Shown one piece after another: positions 26,028 through 34,181 of a stretch of DNA of 64,000 bases. The number at the start of each line of letters is the position of its first letter. Position 1 is the stretch's first letter. The stretch comes from Pantoea alhagi (GTDB lineage: Bacteria; Pseudomonadota; Gammaproteobacteria; Enterobacterales; Enterobacteriaceae), in NCBI RefSeq assembly GCF_002101395.1, contig NZ_CP019706.1, positions 434,001-498,000 of the forward strand, written 5' to 3'. The notes beneath the pieces were generated by a model. The model did no database searches, was not told the origin of the DNA, and worked only from the letters and a program-made list of their open reading frames with translations. The translations under genes were made by a program, and so were the position numbers.

Positions 26028-29000
26028 ATGATGACACCTTTTGCTTCATTCTGGCAGGCAGGTTATGAAGGCGCGGATCATATTAACCCGCACGGCACCC
26101 GGTTAGCGATGAATGACACTAACGCTCACCTGATGCGGGTTAAAGAGGATTATGCAGCACTGAAAGCCTTTAATATTAATTCGGTGCGTGAAAGTGTGGG
26201 CTGGCGGCTTATCGAACGCAACGGTGAATATGATTTTTCCTCGCTGGTTTCGCGTATCGAGGCGGCGCAGGAGCACGATATCCAGATCTGCTGGACGCTT
26301 TGCCACTATGGCTGGCCAGAAGATCTTACCCTTTTCTCTGATGATTTTATTCCACGCTTTGCCGCCTTTTGCGCGGCCACCGTGCGTTTCCTTGCGCCTT
26401 ATTCCACGCAGCCGATCTACTCACCGATAAATGAAATCTCTTTCCTGAGCTGGGGAATTGCCGTTGGGCTATTTCCCTGCGCTAACCTGCCGGAATCCGA
26501 TCCCGCCGATGCCTGCAAACGCCAGTTGGTTAAGGCGACGCTGGCCGCCTGCGATGCAATCTGGCAGGCCGACAGCCGGGCGCGCATTCTGCACTGCGAT
26601 CCCATTATTCATCTGGTCTCAGAAGAAGACACGCCAGAGGCAAAGCTGACGGCACAGTCCCACAGCAACGCGCAGTTTCAGGCATGGGATATGCTGAGCG
26701 GCAGACTGGCACCGGAGCTGGGCGGCGCGGCGCACTATCTCGATCTGATCGGTGCGAATTATTATCACGATAATCAGTGGGCAATCCCTTCCATGAATCG
26801 GCTGCACTGGCATCTTGGCGATCGTCGGCGCAAGCCGCTGCATCAAATGCTGACGGAGCTGCATCAGCGTTATCAACGCCCGGTCCTGATCTCGGAAACC
26901 AGCCATGTAGGCAGCGGGCGCGGTGCCTGGATCGCAGAGGTGACCGCTCATATTGCACAGGCACAGCTCAGCGGCGCTGAGCTGTGCGGCGTCTGCCTCT
27001 ATCCCATTATCGACCGACCAGCATGGAATGATTTGCTTACCTGGCCGCGTAGCGGGCTATGGGATCTCGACCACCACGGCCCCGACCCTTTTCTTCGCAT
27101 TATCAATCAACCCTACGCCACGGCGCTCTGCCAGGCGCAGCGTACTTTACAGAACTTTCAGTCATTTATCGCTCCGACCGCGGAGAATAAGGAGAATGGT
27201 ATGCAGCAAAAGACTTTGATCGTTTTTAGCCATTTGCGTTGGGGTTTTGTTTTTCAGCGCCCGCAACATTTGCTGTCTCGTCTGGCACAGCACTATCGCG
27301 TGCTGTTTATTGAAGAGCCGATTTACGAGGCGGGATCGCCGGTGCTGCATTATTCGAATCCTGCTCCCAACGTCACCGTTATTCAGCCGCATACGCCAAT
27401 CGCCGCGCCGGGTTTTCATGATGACCAAATCGCAACGCTGCAGCTGTTGCTGACGTCACTGGTGGATGAACAAGAGCAACCGATTGTCTGGTTCTATACG
27501 CCGATGGCGCTGCCGCTGCTTACACCCTTTACGCCTTCGCTGGTGGTTTATGACTGCATGGATGAGCTTTCCGCCTTTAATATGGCTCCGCGCCAGCTTC
27601 AGCAACGCGAATCGGCGCTGATGGCGCGTGCCGATCTGGTGTTTACCGGTGGCTCCAGCCTGTATGAAGCGAAAAAGCACAAGCATCACGCCATTTACTG
27701 CTTTCCCAGCAGCGTCGATGCCATTCATTTTGAACAGGCGCTGGATCGCAACAACGGACATCCGCAGCAGCAGATGCTACCGCACCCGCGCCTTGGCTAT
27801 TACGGCGTAATTGATGAGCGCCTCGATCTGGCGCTGGTGGCCGCGCTGGCCGATGCGCACCCGGAATGGCAAATCGTGATGGTTGGTCCGGTAGTGAAAA
27901 TCGATCCGGCCACGCTGCCGCAGCGCGCTAATATCCACTGGCTGGGTCAGCAGCCTTATGAGGCGCTGCCGCAGTTTCTTGCCGGCTGGGATGTGTGCCT
28001 GATGCCTTTCGCTTTAAACGCCTCAACAAAATTTATCAGCCCGACCAAAGTGCTGGAGTATATGGCGGCCCAGCTGCCCATTGTCAGCACCGCGATTACC
28101 GATGTCGCACGTCATTACGCAGAGCTGGTCGCCATCGCTTACCATCCCGAAGAGTTTATTCACGCCTGTGAGCGGGCGCTGAGCATCAGCCCCGACGATC
28201 GTGAGCAGCTGGCGCAGCGCATGCAGGCGGTGGTGGCCGCCACATCGTGGGATGCGGCAGCGGAACAGATGTTCTCGCTGATGAAAAAAGGGGCGGCCAA
28301 AACACCTACGCCCGTACCGGAAAGCGTCATGCCGGTGATTGCCGATGAAGTGCAGCAAATCACCCGCCGCCTGAATCCCGCTACCGAGCAACAGTCGGTG
28401 GTCCCCTGCCTGATTATCGGTGCCGGACCAACCGGACTGAGCGCGGGCTACCATTATGGTAAAGGCGCAGTAGTACTGGAAAAAAATGCCACGCCGGGCG
28501 GCTGGTGTCGTTCGATTACGGACAAAGGATTCACCTTTGACTATGCCGGACACATCATGTTTTCGCAGGACCCGTATGTACTGAAAATGTATGAAATGCT
28601 GCTGGGCGATAACCTGCACTGGCAGATGCGCGAAGCGTGGGTTTATAACGACGGCATTTATACCCGCTACCCATTCCAGGGTTCACTCTATGGCCTGCCT
28701 GCCGAGGTGATTAAAGAGTGTATCCTTGGCGCAATTGAGGCACGCTACGGCGTCAGCCATGAAACCCCAGAAGCGTCAAATGGCGCGCAATCGGTAACCA
28801 GACGCCATGATTGCTGTGCCGACGGCACGGTGCCGGATGGTGATGTCTACGCTGGACAGGAAGAGCCGACACAGCCAGAGAACTTTGAACAGTTTATTTT
28901 CCGTACCTGGGGACGCGGCATTGCTAAACATTTCGCCCTGCCATATAACCGCAAACTCTGGGCGCTACCGCTAACGGAGATGGAAACCTCCTGGCTGGGC

Positions 29001-29834
29001 GGACGTGTACCGCTGCCGGATCTGGCGCAAATCATTGAGGGCGCGCTGGCACCGCTGGAGAAACCCATGGGGCCGAACGCGCGCTTTGGCTATCCGCTGG
29101 AAGGCGGCTTCCAGGCGCTGATGAACGGTTTTCTGCCGCATCTCGCCTGTGAGCTGGAGACCAACAGCACGCTGGCCGAACTGCATCCTGAACAGCATAT
29201 CGCCGTACTAACTGACGGGCGACGCTATCGCTACGATCAGTTGATCAGCACTATGCCGCTGCCACAGTTGATTGCGATGATTGGCGATGAAGCGCCGCAG
29301 GAGATCCACGATGCGGTGGCAAAACTGCGCCACGTTTCCATTCGCTGCGTCAATATCGGCGTGGGACGCGCCAATCTAACCGAGAAGCACTGGATCTATT
29401 ATCCAGGCGATACACTGTTTCATCGCATCTTTGTACAGGGTAATGCCAGTCCGCTCTGTAATCCGATCGGGGGCTGCGGTTTAACTTTCGAGATCAGCTA
29501 TTCGCCGGATAAGCCGCTGCCGGCAGAGGGCGATGCGTTAATCCAGCGCTGCATCCAGGAGTGTATTGCGGTGGGTTTGATTACCGCCGATGACCCGATT
29601 CTTACTGCCAATCAGATTGATATTCCCTATGCCTACGTGGTGTACGATCATGCGCGTAAAGCCAGTATTGCGCTGATTCGCGACTGGCTGCTACAGCAGG
29701 ATATTTTACTGTCGGGGCGCTACAGCGAGTGGGAATACTACAACTCCGATCACGCTTTTCTCGCGGGTAAGCGCGCGGCGGAATTTGTTAAAGAGCGCGC
29801 AGGCTCGCTGAAAACCCAGGAAACCGGCTACTAA
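26028..29834 (+). CDS. Trifunctional fusion: glycoside hydrolase + glycosyltransferase + FAD oxidoreductase
   Basis: This 1268-residue protein joins three catalytic-looking domains. Residues 1-385 resemble a clan-A glycoside hydrolase (family 1-like), with the acid/base Glu in YSPINEIS (E136) and nucleophile-like Glu in LISETSH (E290). Residues 392-755 form a family-1/GT4-type glycosyltransferase with the STKFISPTKVLEYMA motif. Residues 790-1265 form an FAD-binding amine-oxidase/UDP-galactopyranose-mutase-like domain with IIGAGPTGLSAGY and DHAFLAGKRAAEF. In other bacteria these domains are usually encoded by separate neighbouring genes (family knowledge). The product is probably a cytosolic glycan-making enzyme, but the sugar is unknown. 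A perfect internal start at 27201 suggests additional shorter product. Confidence 0.85.
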   Translation: MMTPFASFWQAGYEGADHINPHGTRLAMNDTNAHLMRVKEDYAALKAFNINSVRESVGWRLIERNGEYDFSSLVSRIEAAQEHDIQICWTLCHYGWPEDLTLFSDDFIPRFAAFCAATVRFLAPYSTQPIYSPINEISFLSWGIAVGLFPCANLPESDPADACKRQLVKATLAACDAIWQADSRARILHCDPIIHLVSEEDTPEAKLTAQSHSNAQFQAWDMLSGRLAPELGGAAHYLDLIGANYYHDNQWAIPSMNRLHWHLGDRRRKPLHQMLTELHQRYQRPVLISETSHVGSGRGAWIAEVTAHIAQAQLSGAELCGVCLYPIIDRPAWNDLLTWPRSGLWDLDHHGPDPFLRIINQPYATALCQAQRTLQNFQSFIAPTAENKENGMQQKTLIVFSHLRWGFVFQRPQHLLSRLAQHYRVLFIEEPIYEAGSPVLHYSNPAPNVTVIQPHTPIAAPGFHDDQIATLQLLLTSLVDEQEQPIVWFYTPMALPLLTPFTPSLVVYDCMDELSAFNMAPRQLQQRESALMARADLVFTGGSSLYEAKKHKHHAIYCFPSSVDAIHFEQALDRNNGHPQQQMLPHPRLGYYGVIDERLDLALVAALADAHPEWQIVMVGPVVKIDPATLPQRANIHWLGQQPYEALPQFLAGWDVCLMPFALNASTKFISPTKVLEYMAAQLPIVSTAITDVARHYAELVAIAYHPEEFIHACERALSISPDDREQLAQRMQAVVAATSWDAAAEQMFSLMKKGAAKTPTPVPESVMPVIADEVQQITRRLNPATEQQSVVPCLIIGAGPTGLSAGYHYGKGAVVLEKNATPGGWCRSITDKGFTFDYAGHIMFSQDPYVLKMYEMLLGDNLHWQMREAWVYNDGIYTRYPFQGSLYGLPAEVIKECILGAIEARYGVSHETPEASNGAQSVTRRHDCCADGTVPDGDVYAGQEEPTQPENFEQFIFRTWGRGIAKHFALPYNRKLWALPLTEMETSWLGGRVPLPDLAQIIEGALAPLEKPMGPNARFGYPLEGGFQALMNGFLPHLACELETNSTLAELHPEQHIAVLTDGRRYRYDQLISTMPLPQLIAMIGDEAPQEIHDAVAKLRHVSIRCVNIGVGRANLTEKHWIYYPGDTLFHRIFVQGNASPLCNPIGGCGLTFEISYSPDKPLPAEGDALIQRCIQECIAVGLITADDPILTANQIDIPYAYVVYDHARKASIALIRDWLLQQDILLSGRYSEWEYYNSDHAFLAGKRAAEFVKERAGSLKTQETGY
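27189..27203 (+). promoter_or_regulatory. Internal Shine-Dalgarno and ATG at the domain junction of the fusion gene
   Basis: AAGGAG at 27189-27194 lies 6 nt before an in-frame ATG at 27201, exactly where the glycosyltransferase domain begins. A TAA at 27188-27190 is in another frame. This looks like a former gene boundary that still can initiate translation. Confidence 0.75.
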
Positions 29835-29841
29835 AATTAAC

Positions 29842-29866
29842 CGGCATCGGGTTTTCTGCCCGATGC
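29842..29866 (+). terminator. Terminator hairpin after the fusion gene
   Basis: GGCATCGGG pairs with CCCGATGCC around TTTTCTG, 7 nt after the fusion gene's stop. Pyrimidine-rich sequence follows, but there is no uniform T run. Confidence 0.65.
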
Positions 29867-29989
29867 CCCTTCCCTGCTTTTCCCTGCTGCCTCCCCATCC
29901 CTATCTGGTCTACACTGGTTGACACCGGTCGGCGCTTTCCTGCGCACATAATCATAACCATACCGGCAGAGACAGAATTAGGTGAAGCA

Positions 29990-30550
29990 ATGAAAATACG
30001 GTTTCTTTCCAGTAATGAGCTCAAGCTGGACGAAGTACGTAAAATCCTTGAGCCCATCGGTGTAGAAGTGCTCCCCGTGGCCTGTCGGATTGAGGAAATA
30101 CAAACGGAAGATGAAGTTGAACTGGTACACGACAAACTTACTAAAGCCTTTTCCCTGATTGGGCGGCCACTGTTTGTCGAGCATACCGGTCTTTACCTGG
30201 ACGGGCTGAATGGCCTGCCCGCCGGGCTGACACGCATTTTTTGGCATCGACTGGATGCCGATCGCTTTACCGCGCTGGTGCACGCGCTGGACAGCCAGAG
30301 CGCCACGGCAAAAACCGTTCTGGGCTACTGTGACGGGCGCAAAATGTATCAGTTTTCCGGCGAAGTACGCGGTAAGATCATCGCTGAGCCGGCGGGCTCG
30401 CGTGAATTTCTCTGGGATTGCATCTTTGTGCCGGAAGGCCATACGCAGACTTTTGCCGAAATGGGTGAGCTAAAGCATGAAATTTCCATGCGGCGGCTGG
30501 CGCTGGATCGCTTTGCCGCCTTTTTGAAAACCGCAAGGAATCTGCCATGA
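29990..30550 (+). CDS. HAM1/RdgB-like protein with altered active site (KomB-like)
   Basis: This 186-residue protein has the Ham1/RdgB non-canonical purine NTP pyrophosphatase fold: SSNELKLDEV at the N-terminus, LFVEHTGLYLDGLNGLPAG, and FLWDCIFVPEG. Key residues are changed compared with Escherichia RdgB. The catalytic Glu of the ENAxxKA motif aligns with His47. The DDSGL motif reads EHTGL (E64, H65). The SHR motif reads SMR (M167). It is therefore likely to bind purine nucleotides but not hydrolyse them normally. It overlaps the SIR2 gene by ATGA (4 nt), so the two are translationally coupled. This pair matches KomB-KomC of the Kongming anti-phage system (established family knowledge). Housekeeping RdgB is an alternative, but the degenerate motifs argue against it. 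Confidence 0.85.
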   Translation: MKIRFLSSNELKLDEVRKILEPIGVEVLPVACRIEEIQTEDEVELVHDKLTKAFSLIGRPLFVEHTGLYLDGLNGLPAGLTRIFWHRLDADRFTALVHALDSQSATAKTVLGYCDGRKMYQFSGEVRGKIIAEPAGSREFLWDCIFVPEGHTQTFAEMGELKHEISMRRLALDRFAAFLKTARNLP

Positions 30551-31341
30551 AACCTGAACTGAAACGTGCCTACGATGCCGGAAAATTAATTCTCTTCGCC
30601 GGGGCAGGCGTTTCACGCAACCTGGGCCTGCCGGAATGGCATGAGCTGATTGCTCATCTTGCGCAGGAGCTGGGCTACGATCCGAAAATTTTCAATACTT
30701 ATGGCACCCATCTGTCGCTGGCAGAGTATTACAAGCAGAAAAAGGGATCGCTGGGTCCGCTGCGCAGCTGGATGGATCGCGAGTGGCACCGTCCTGATAT
30801 TGATGTGCGTTCCTCAGAAATTCACACCATGATTACCCAGGGACATTTTTCACGCATCTATACCACCAACTATGATCGCTGGCTGGAGATGGCGCACGAC
30901 GCGCACAAGGTGCCCTATTACAAAGTGGCAAACGCTGCCGATCTGGTTTCACTTACTGAAAACCGCCGTCATATTATTAAGCTGCACGGCGATTTTGATG
31001 ACGATACCTCTATTGTGCTGGATGAAAGCAGCTATTTTGAACGTCTCTATTTTGATTCACCGCTGGATATTAAACTGACGCACGATGTCATGGGCAATTC
31101 TGTGCTTTTTGTCGGCTACAGCATCAGCGATTTTAATATCCGCCTGCTGTTCTATCGCCTGACAAAAATGTGGGGCCGTACCGGACTGGCTTCTGCCCGT
31201 CCTACTTCTTATCTGTTTACTAACCGGAGTAATCCGGTGGCGAAAGAGGTATTAGGCCAGTGGGGTATTGAGATGATTGTTTCAGAGGAAGATGATCCGC
31301 GTAAGGCGCTGGGGGATTTTCTGACTGAGCTGATTGCCTGA
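30547..31341 (+). CDS. SIR2-like NADase-type effector (KomC-like)
   Basis: This 264-residue protein is a SIR2-like (SIR2_2) domain. It carries the NAD-binding loop FAGAGVSRNLGLPEW (about residues 17-31), RIYTTNYDRW with Asn108, KLHGDF with the catalytic His147, and the C-terminal LFVGYSISDFNIRLL. Proteins of this type in defence systems degrade NAD after phage sensing. It has no other domain and is close to the minimal size, so it needs a partner for sensing, and the overlapping HAM1-like gene is the obvious one. The stop codon lies inside a 13-bp direct repeat that bounds the truncated Rpn fragment. NADase activity itself is inferred. Confidence 0.85.
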   Translation: MKPELKRAYDAGKLILFAGAGVSRNLGLPEWHELIAHLAQELGYDPKIFNTYGTHLSLAEYYKQKKGSLGPLRSWMDREWHRPDIDVRSSEIHTMITQGHFSRIYTTNYDRWLEMAHDAHKVPYYKVANAADLVSLTENRRHIIKLHGDFDDDTSIVLDESSYFERLYFDSPLDIKLTHDVMGNSVLFVGYSISDFNIRLLFYRLTKMWGRTGLASARPTSYLFTNRSNPVAKEVLGQWGIEMIVSEEDDPRKALGDFLTELIA

Positions 31342-31343
31342 GG
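31331..31343 (+). repeat. 13-bp direct repeat, left copy (at SIR2 stop codon)
   Basis: TGATTGCCTGAGG occurs here, spanning the last codons and the TGA stop of the SIR2-like gene, and again at 32095-32107. The two copies bracket the Rpn remnant. Confidence 0.8.
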
Positions 31344-31490
31344 CTTACCCTGCGGGTGGCTATGCACGGCCACAAAGAGGAGATGGGGTAAATCGCCTCT
31401 TTTGCTGGAAGAGCAGCGCACGCTCCCTTTATGTGGCCGACATTTTACTCTAATGCTGACGACCAGGCAGGGAGTGTAAAAAGTGAAACA
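31342..31490. other. Gap between SIR2 and Rpn remnant
   Basis: 150 bp without a gene. It contains a short hairpin, GTGGC/GCCAC (31356-31373), after the SIR2 stop. No clear intrinsic terminator is seen. Confidence 0.45.
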
Positions 31491-32098
31491 TCAGTGACGA
31501 AGCTGTGCCAGCTCGTGTTCAGTAAGGCCGGTGGCTTCCAAAACAGACTCGCGAGACATGCCCATTTTCAGCAGGCTGCGTGCAACTTCAAGTTTGCCTT
31601 CATTACGCCCTTTTTCAATGCCGCGCTGTTCACCAAGCTGGATACCTTTCTCAATCCCCTTTTCGATACCTTTCTCAATCCCCTTCTGCTCAAGCTGCTG
31701 TGCGATGGTCATAAGTGCGTCTCCGTGTTGCGGCACACGCTGTGCCAGTTCTCGAACAAAGGTTTCGGCATCGGCTGACTCACCTGCCTGTAACAGATAG
31801 TGTATCAGTGCCATTACCTGGGGTGAAGAGAGATAATCAGCCATCAGCAGCGTAGCCAGACGATCAATCAGAGTAGCGATGTCACGCTGGTGAATATGTT
31901 TTTGCAGCAGCGTAAGTGCTGCCATGCTGCGATGGTTCATAATCTCATCGTCAGGTATTACAGTGATATCCACCAGTGGGAAAGCGCTCCTATAACGTTT
32001 TTCTGCCAGTGCCGGATCATCAAACTCATCCAGCCAGCGGGTGGTTTCGAAGGAGGATGCGCCATATAAGACGCTGGCGCGTTTCTGGCTAAGTTGAT
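31491..32098 (-). pseudogene. Rpn-family recombination-promoting nuclease, 5'-truncated
   Basis: The reverse strand is open from about 32116 to 31491 and encodes the C-terminal 200 or so residues of an Rpn/YhgA-type protein (about 310 residues in full). The Rpn-like match begins around LSQKRASVLYGAS, includes WLDEFDDPALAEKRYRSAF and AFPLVDITVIPDDEI, and ends with a helical region containing repeated GIEKGIEKG and TGLTEHELAQL. The N-terminal nuclease-like half is missing. The similarity starts exactly at the right 13-bp direct repeat. An internal GTG at 31973 could still start a 160-residue product. It is called a pseudogene because the start and N-terminal domain are absent. Confidence 0.78.
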
Positions 32099-32107
32099 TG
32101 CCTGAGG
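32095..32107 (-). repeat. 13-bp direct repeat, right copy
   Basis: TGATTGCCTGAGG is identical to 31331-31343. It marks the upstream end of the Rpn similarity and overlaps an inverted repeat CCTGAGG/CCTCAGG at 32101-32121. Confidence 0.8.
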
Positions 32108-32121
32108 TTTTATTCCTCAGG
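32101..32121. terminator. Inverted repeat after the GH31 gene
   Basis: CCTGAGG and CCTCAGG pair around a 7-nt loop 18 nt after the GH31 stop codon. No U-tract follows on either strand. It may originally have separated the convergent SIR2 and GH31 genes. Confidence 0.5.
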
Positions 32122-32138
32122 CAAAGGGTTACGATTAA

Positions 32139-34181
32139 TCAGGCGCGCAGCGCCGCCACCAGCGCCGGGTCAGCCTCGGCACGTACCAGCACTGGAATAA
32201 CATGCAATGGCGTCTCTACCGTCAGCCACTGACCGCCCTGATATTGCGTCCCGCTGCGCGTAATCCAGCGATCGCCTGCGGGCAACCAAAGGCGGCGCTC
32301 ACGCTGCCCGGCATGCAATACCGGCGCTACCAGCAAATCCCGGCCCAGCAGATATTGGTCTTCTGTCTGCCAGCTCTCCCCCTGCTGCGGATAGTGATAA
32401 AACAGCGGACGCATCACCGGATCGCCCAGCTGATGCGCTTCCTGCATCAGCTGACGGATATAGGGCCGCAGACGCTCGCGCAACAGCAGACAATCCTTCA
32501 TCAGCGCGTAGTTCTCCTCGCCATAGCTCCAGACCTCATTCGGCGAACCGCTGTTGCATTGTGCAATGCCGTTACGCCAGGCCTCTTGCGGCTGAATTTG
32601 CGGTTCACGGTAGCCGTGCAGACGCATCACCGGACAGAATACCGCCCACTGGAACCAGCGGATCAGCAGTTCATGGAAAGCGGGATCGTGAATATTTCCG
32701 CCCTGAAAGCCGCCAATATCGGTGGTCCACCAGGGAATACCGGCCATCGCCATATTCAGACCAGCCAAGAACTGATTACGCAACGCATGAAATGAGGAGT
32801 GGACATCTCCCGACCAGGCGAGCACGCCATAACGCTGGCTGCCCGCCCAGGCGCAGCGCACCAGGTTGACGATCTCTGTTTCGCCCTGCTGTTGCAGGCC
32901 TTCCCAAAAGCCTTGCGCAAACTTTTGCGGATAGATATTTCCCACCTCAAGCACCGGCCCCAGATGGTAGCGATAGTTATCAAAATCGTAGGCACGATAC
33001 TCCGGCTCCGCCTCATCCAGCCAGAAGGTACGAATACCGAGATCGTAATAGTTGCGCCGCACTTCCTGCCAGACAAACTCTCGCGCCGCCGGATGCGTGG
33101 CATCAAAAAAGGTGGTGTTGCCGAGAAAATCCAGATTAACCGATACGCCACGATCGCTGTTAACCAGCAGTCCCCGCGATTTCATACGCGCATAGTTGGC
33201 GCTTCGGCTATCCACCGTCGGCCAGACCGAGACCATGGTTTCGATGCCCATCTCTTTTAGCTCTTTGACCATCGCCGCCGGATCCGGCCAGTCGAGCGGA
33301 TCAAAGCACCAGTCGCCCTGATTCGGCCAGTGGAAAAAGTCGATCACAATGACCGATAGCGGTAGCTGACGCCTGCGGTACTCGCGCGCCACCTCCAGCA
33401 CCTCCTGTTGGGTGCGGTAGCGTAACTTGCACTGCCAGAAGCCGGTAGCAAAATCGGGCATCACTGGCGCGGTGCCTACCGCGCGACCATACTGACGCAC
33501 AATCTGCGCTGGTGAATCACCGGCGGTGATCCAGTAATCCATCTGATCGGTGACCTGCGCCTGCCAGCGGGTAATATTTTTACCGAAGGTCGCCTCGCCA
33601 ATAGCCGGGTTATGCCACAGCAAGCCATAGCCGAGACTGGAAACCATAAAAGGCACGCTGGCCTGCGAGTTACGCTGCGCCAGTTCCAGCGTACACCCTT
33701 TGAGATCCAGCCCCTCCTGTTGATACTGCCCCATCCCGTAAATCTTTTCGTCACGCCGCGCCTCGAAACGCACCGTCAGCTGATATTTGCCGCCCGGAAT
33801 CGGACGGAACTCGCGACCATCCAGCTTCAGCGCGCTGATATATTTATCCTGACTTTTCTCCGTGGCACCAATACCTACCGTGGTGCGCTGACGCCAGAAC
33901 TCTTCCAGCAACAGTTCGCCGTGCTGATTATAAAAAGCCAGCTGGCCGCGCTGGTTCAGCGTGGCGGTAATATTGCCGTTACGCAGGCTAAGCGTCTCGT
34001 TTCCTTGTGTCATTTCTACCGGCAGCGGTGCCGCTGGCAGCAGCGCCCAGTCAGTATCCGCAATGTCAGGCTGGCAGCTGGCGCGTACCCGCAGGCTGTT
34101 CTCTCCCCACGGCTCGATAATCAGCGTTTGGCGATCGAACTGCCAGATAAGACGGTGCGCTTCCGCACGTAATTCACTCAT
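32139..34181 (-). CDS. GH31 alpha-glycosidase (alpha-xylosidase/glucosidase type)
   Basis: This 680-residue enzyme belongs to glycoside hydrolase family 31. The catalytic nucleophile Asp389 lies in FWLDEAEPE, and the acid/base Asp is in LAWSGDV (Asp459). WQCKLRYRTQQEVLEVA and VIVIDFFHWPNQGDW are typical of the barrel strands. It lacks a signal peptide, so it acts in the cytosol on imported oligosaccharides. The FWLDEAEPE motif is seen in alpha-xylosidase-related GH31 enzymes, but the exact substrate is not decided. It overlaps the MFS gene by 4 nt (ATGA), so transport and hydrolysis are coupled. Confidence 0.88.
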   Translation of the reverse strand: MSELRAEAHRLIWQFDRQTLIIEPWGENSLRVRASCQPDIADTDWALLPAAPLPVEMTQGNETLSLRNGNITATLNQRGQLAFYNQHGELLLEEFWRQRTTVGIGATEKSQDKYISALKLDGREFRPIPGGKYQLTVRFEARRDEKIYGMGQYQQEGLDLKGCTLELAQRNSQASVPFMVSSLGYGLLWHNPAIGEATFGKNITRWQAQVTDQMDYWITAGDSPAQIVRQYGRAVGTAPVMPDFATGFWQCKLRYRTQQEVLEVAREYRRRQLPLSVIVIDFFHWPNQGDWCFDPLDWPDPAAMVKELKEMGIETMVSVWPTVDSRSANYARMKSRGLLVNSDRGVSVNLDFLGNTTFFDATHPAAREFVWQEVRRNYYDLGIRTFWLDEAEPEYRAYDFDNYRYHLGPVLEVGNIYPQKFAQGFWEGLQQQGETEIVNLVRCAWAGSQRYGVLAWSGDVHSSFHALRNQFLAGLNMAMAGIPWWTTDIGGFQGGNIHDPAFHELLIRWFQWAVFCPVMRLHGYREPQIQPQEAWRNGIAQCNSGSPNEVWSYGEENYALMKDCLLLRERLRPYIRQLMQEAHQLGDPVMRPLFYHYPQQGESWQTEDQYLLGRDLLVAPVLHAGQRERRLWLPAGDRWITRSGTQYQGGQWLTVETPLHVIPVLVRAEADPALVAALRA

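Noticed and set aside
29919..29952. TTGACA followed by CATAAT as promoter of the HAM1-SIR2 module
   Set aside because: Spacing is about 22 bp, too long for a normal sigma-70 promoter.
26028..34181. KomA-type deaminase gene near the HAM1-SIR2 pair
   Set aside because: Neighbouring genes are a glycan-enzyme fusion, an Rpn remnant and a GH31 gene; none has deaminase motifs.
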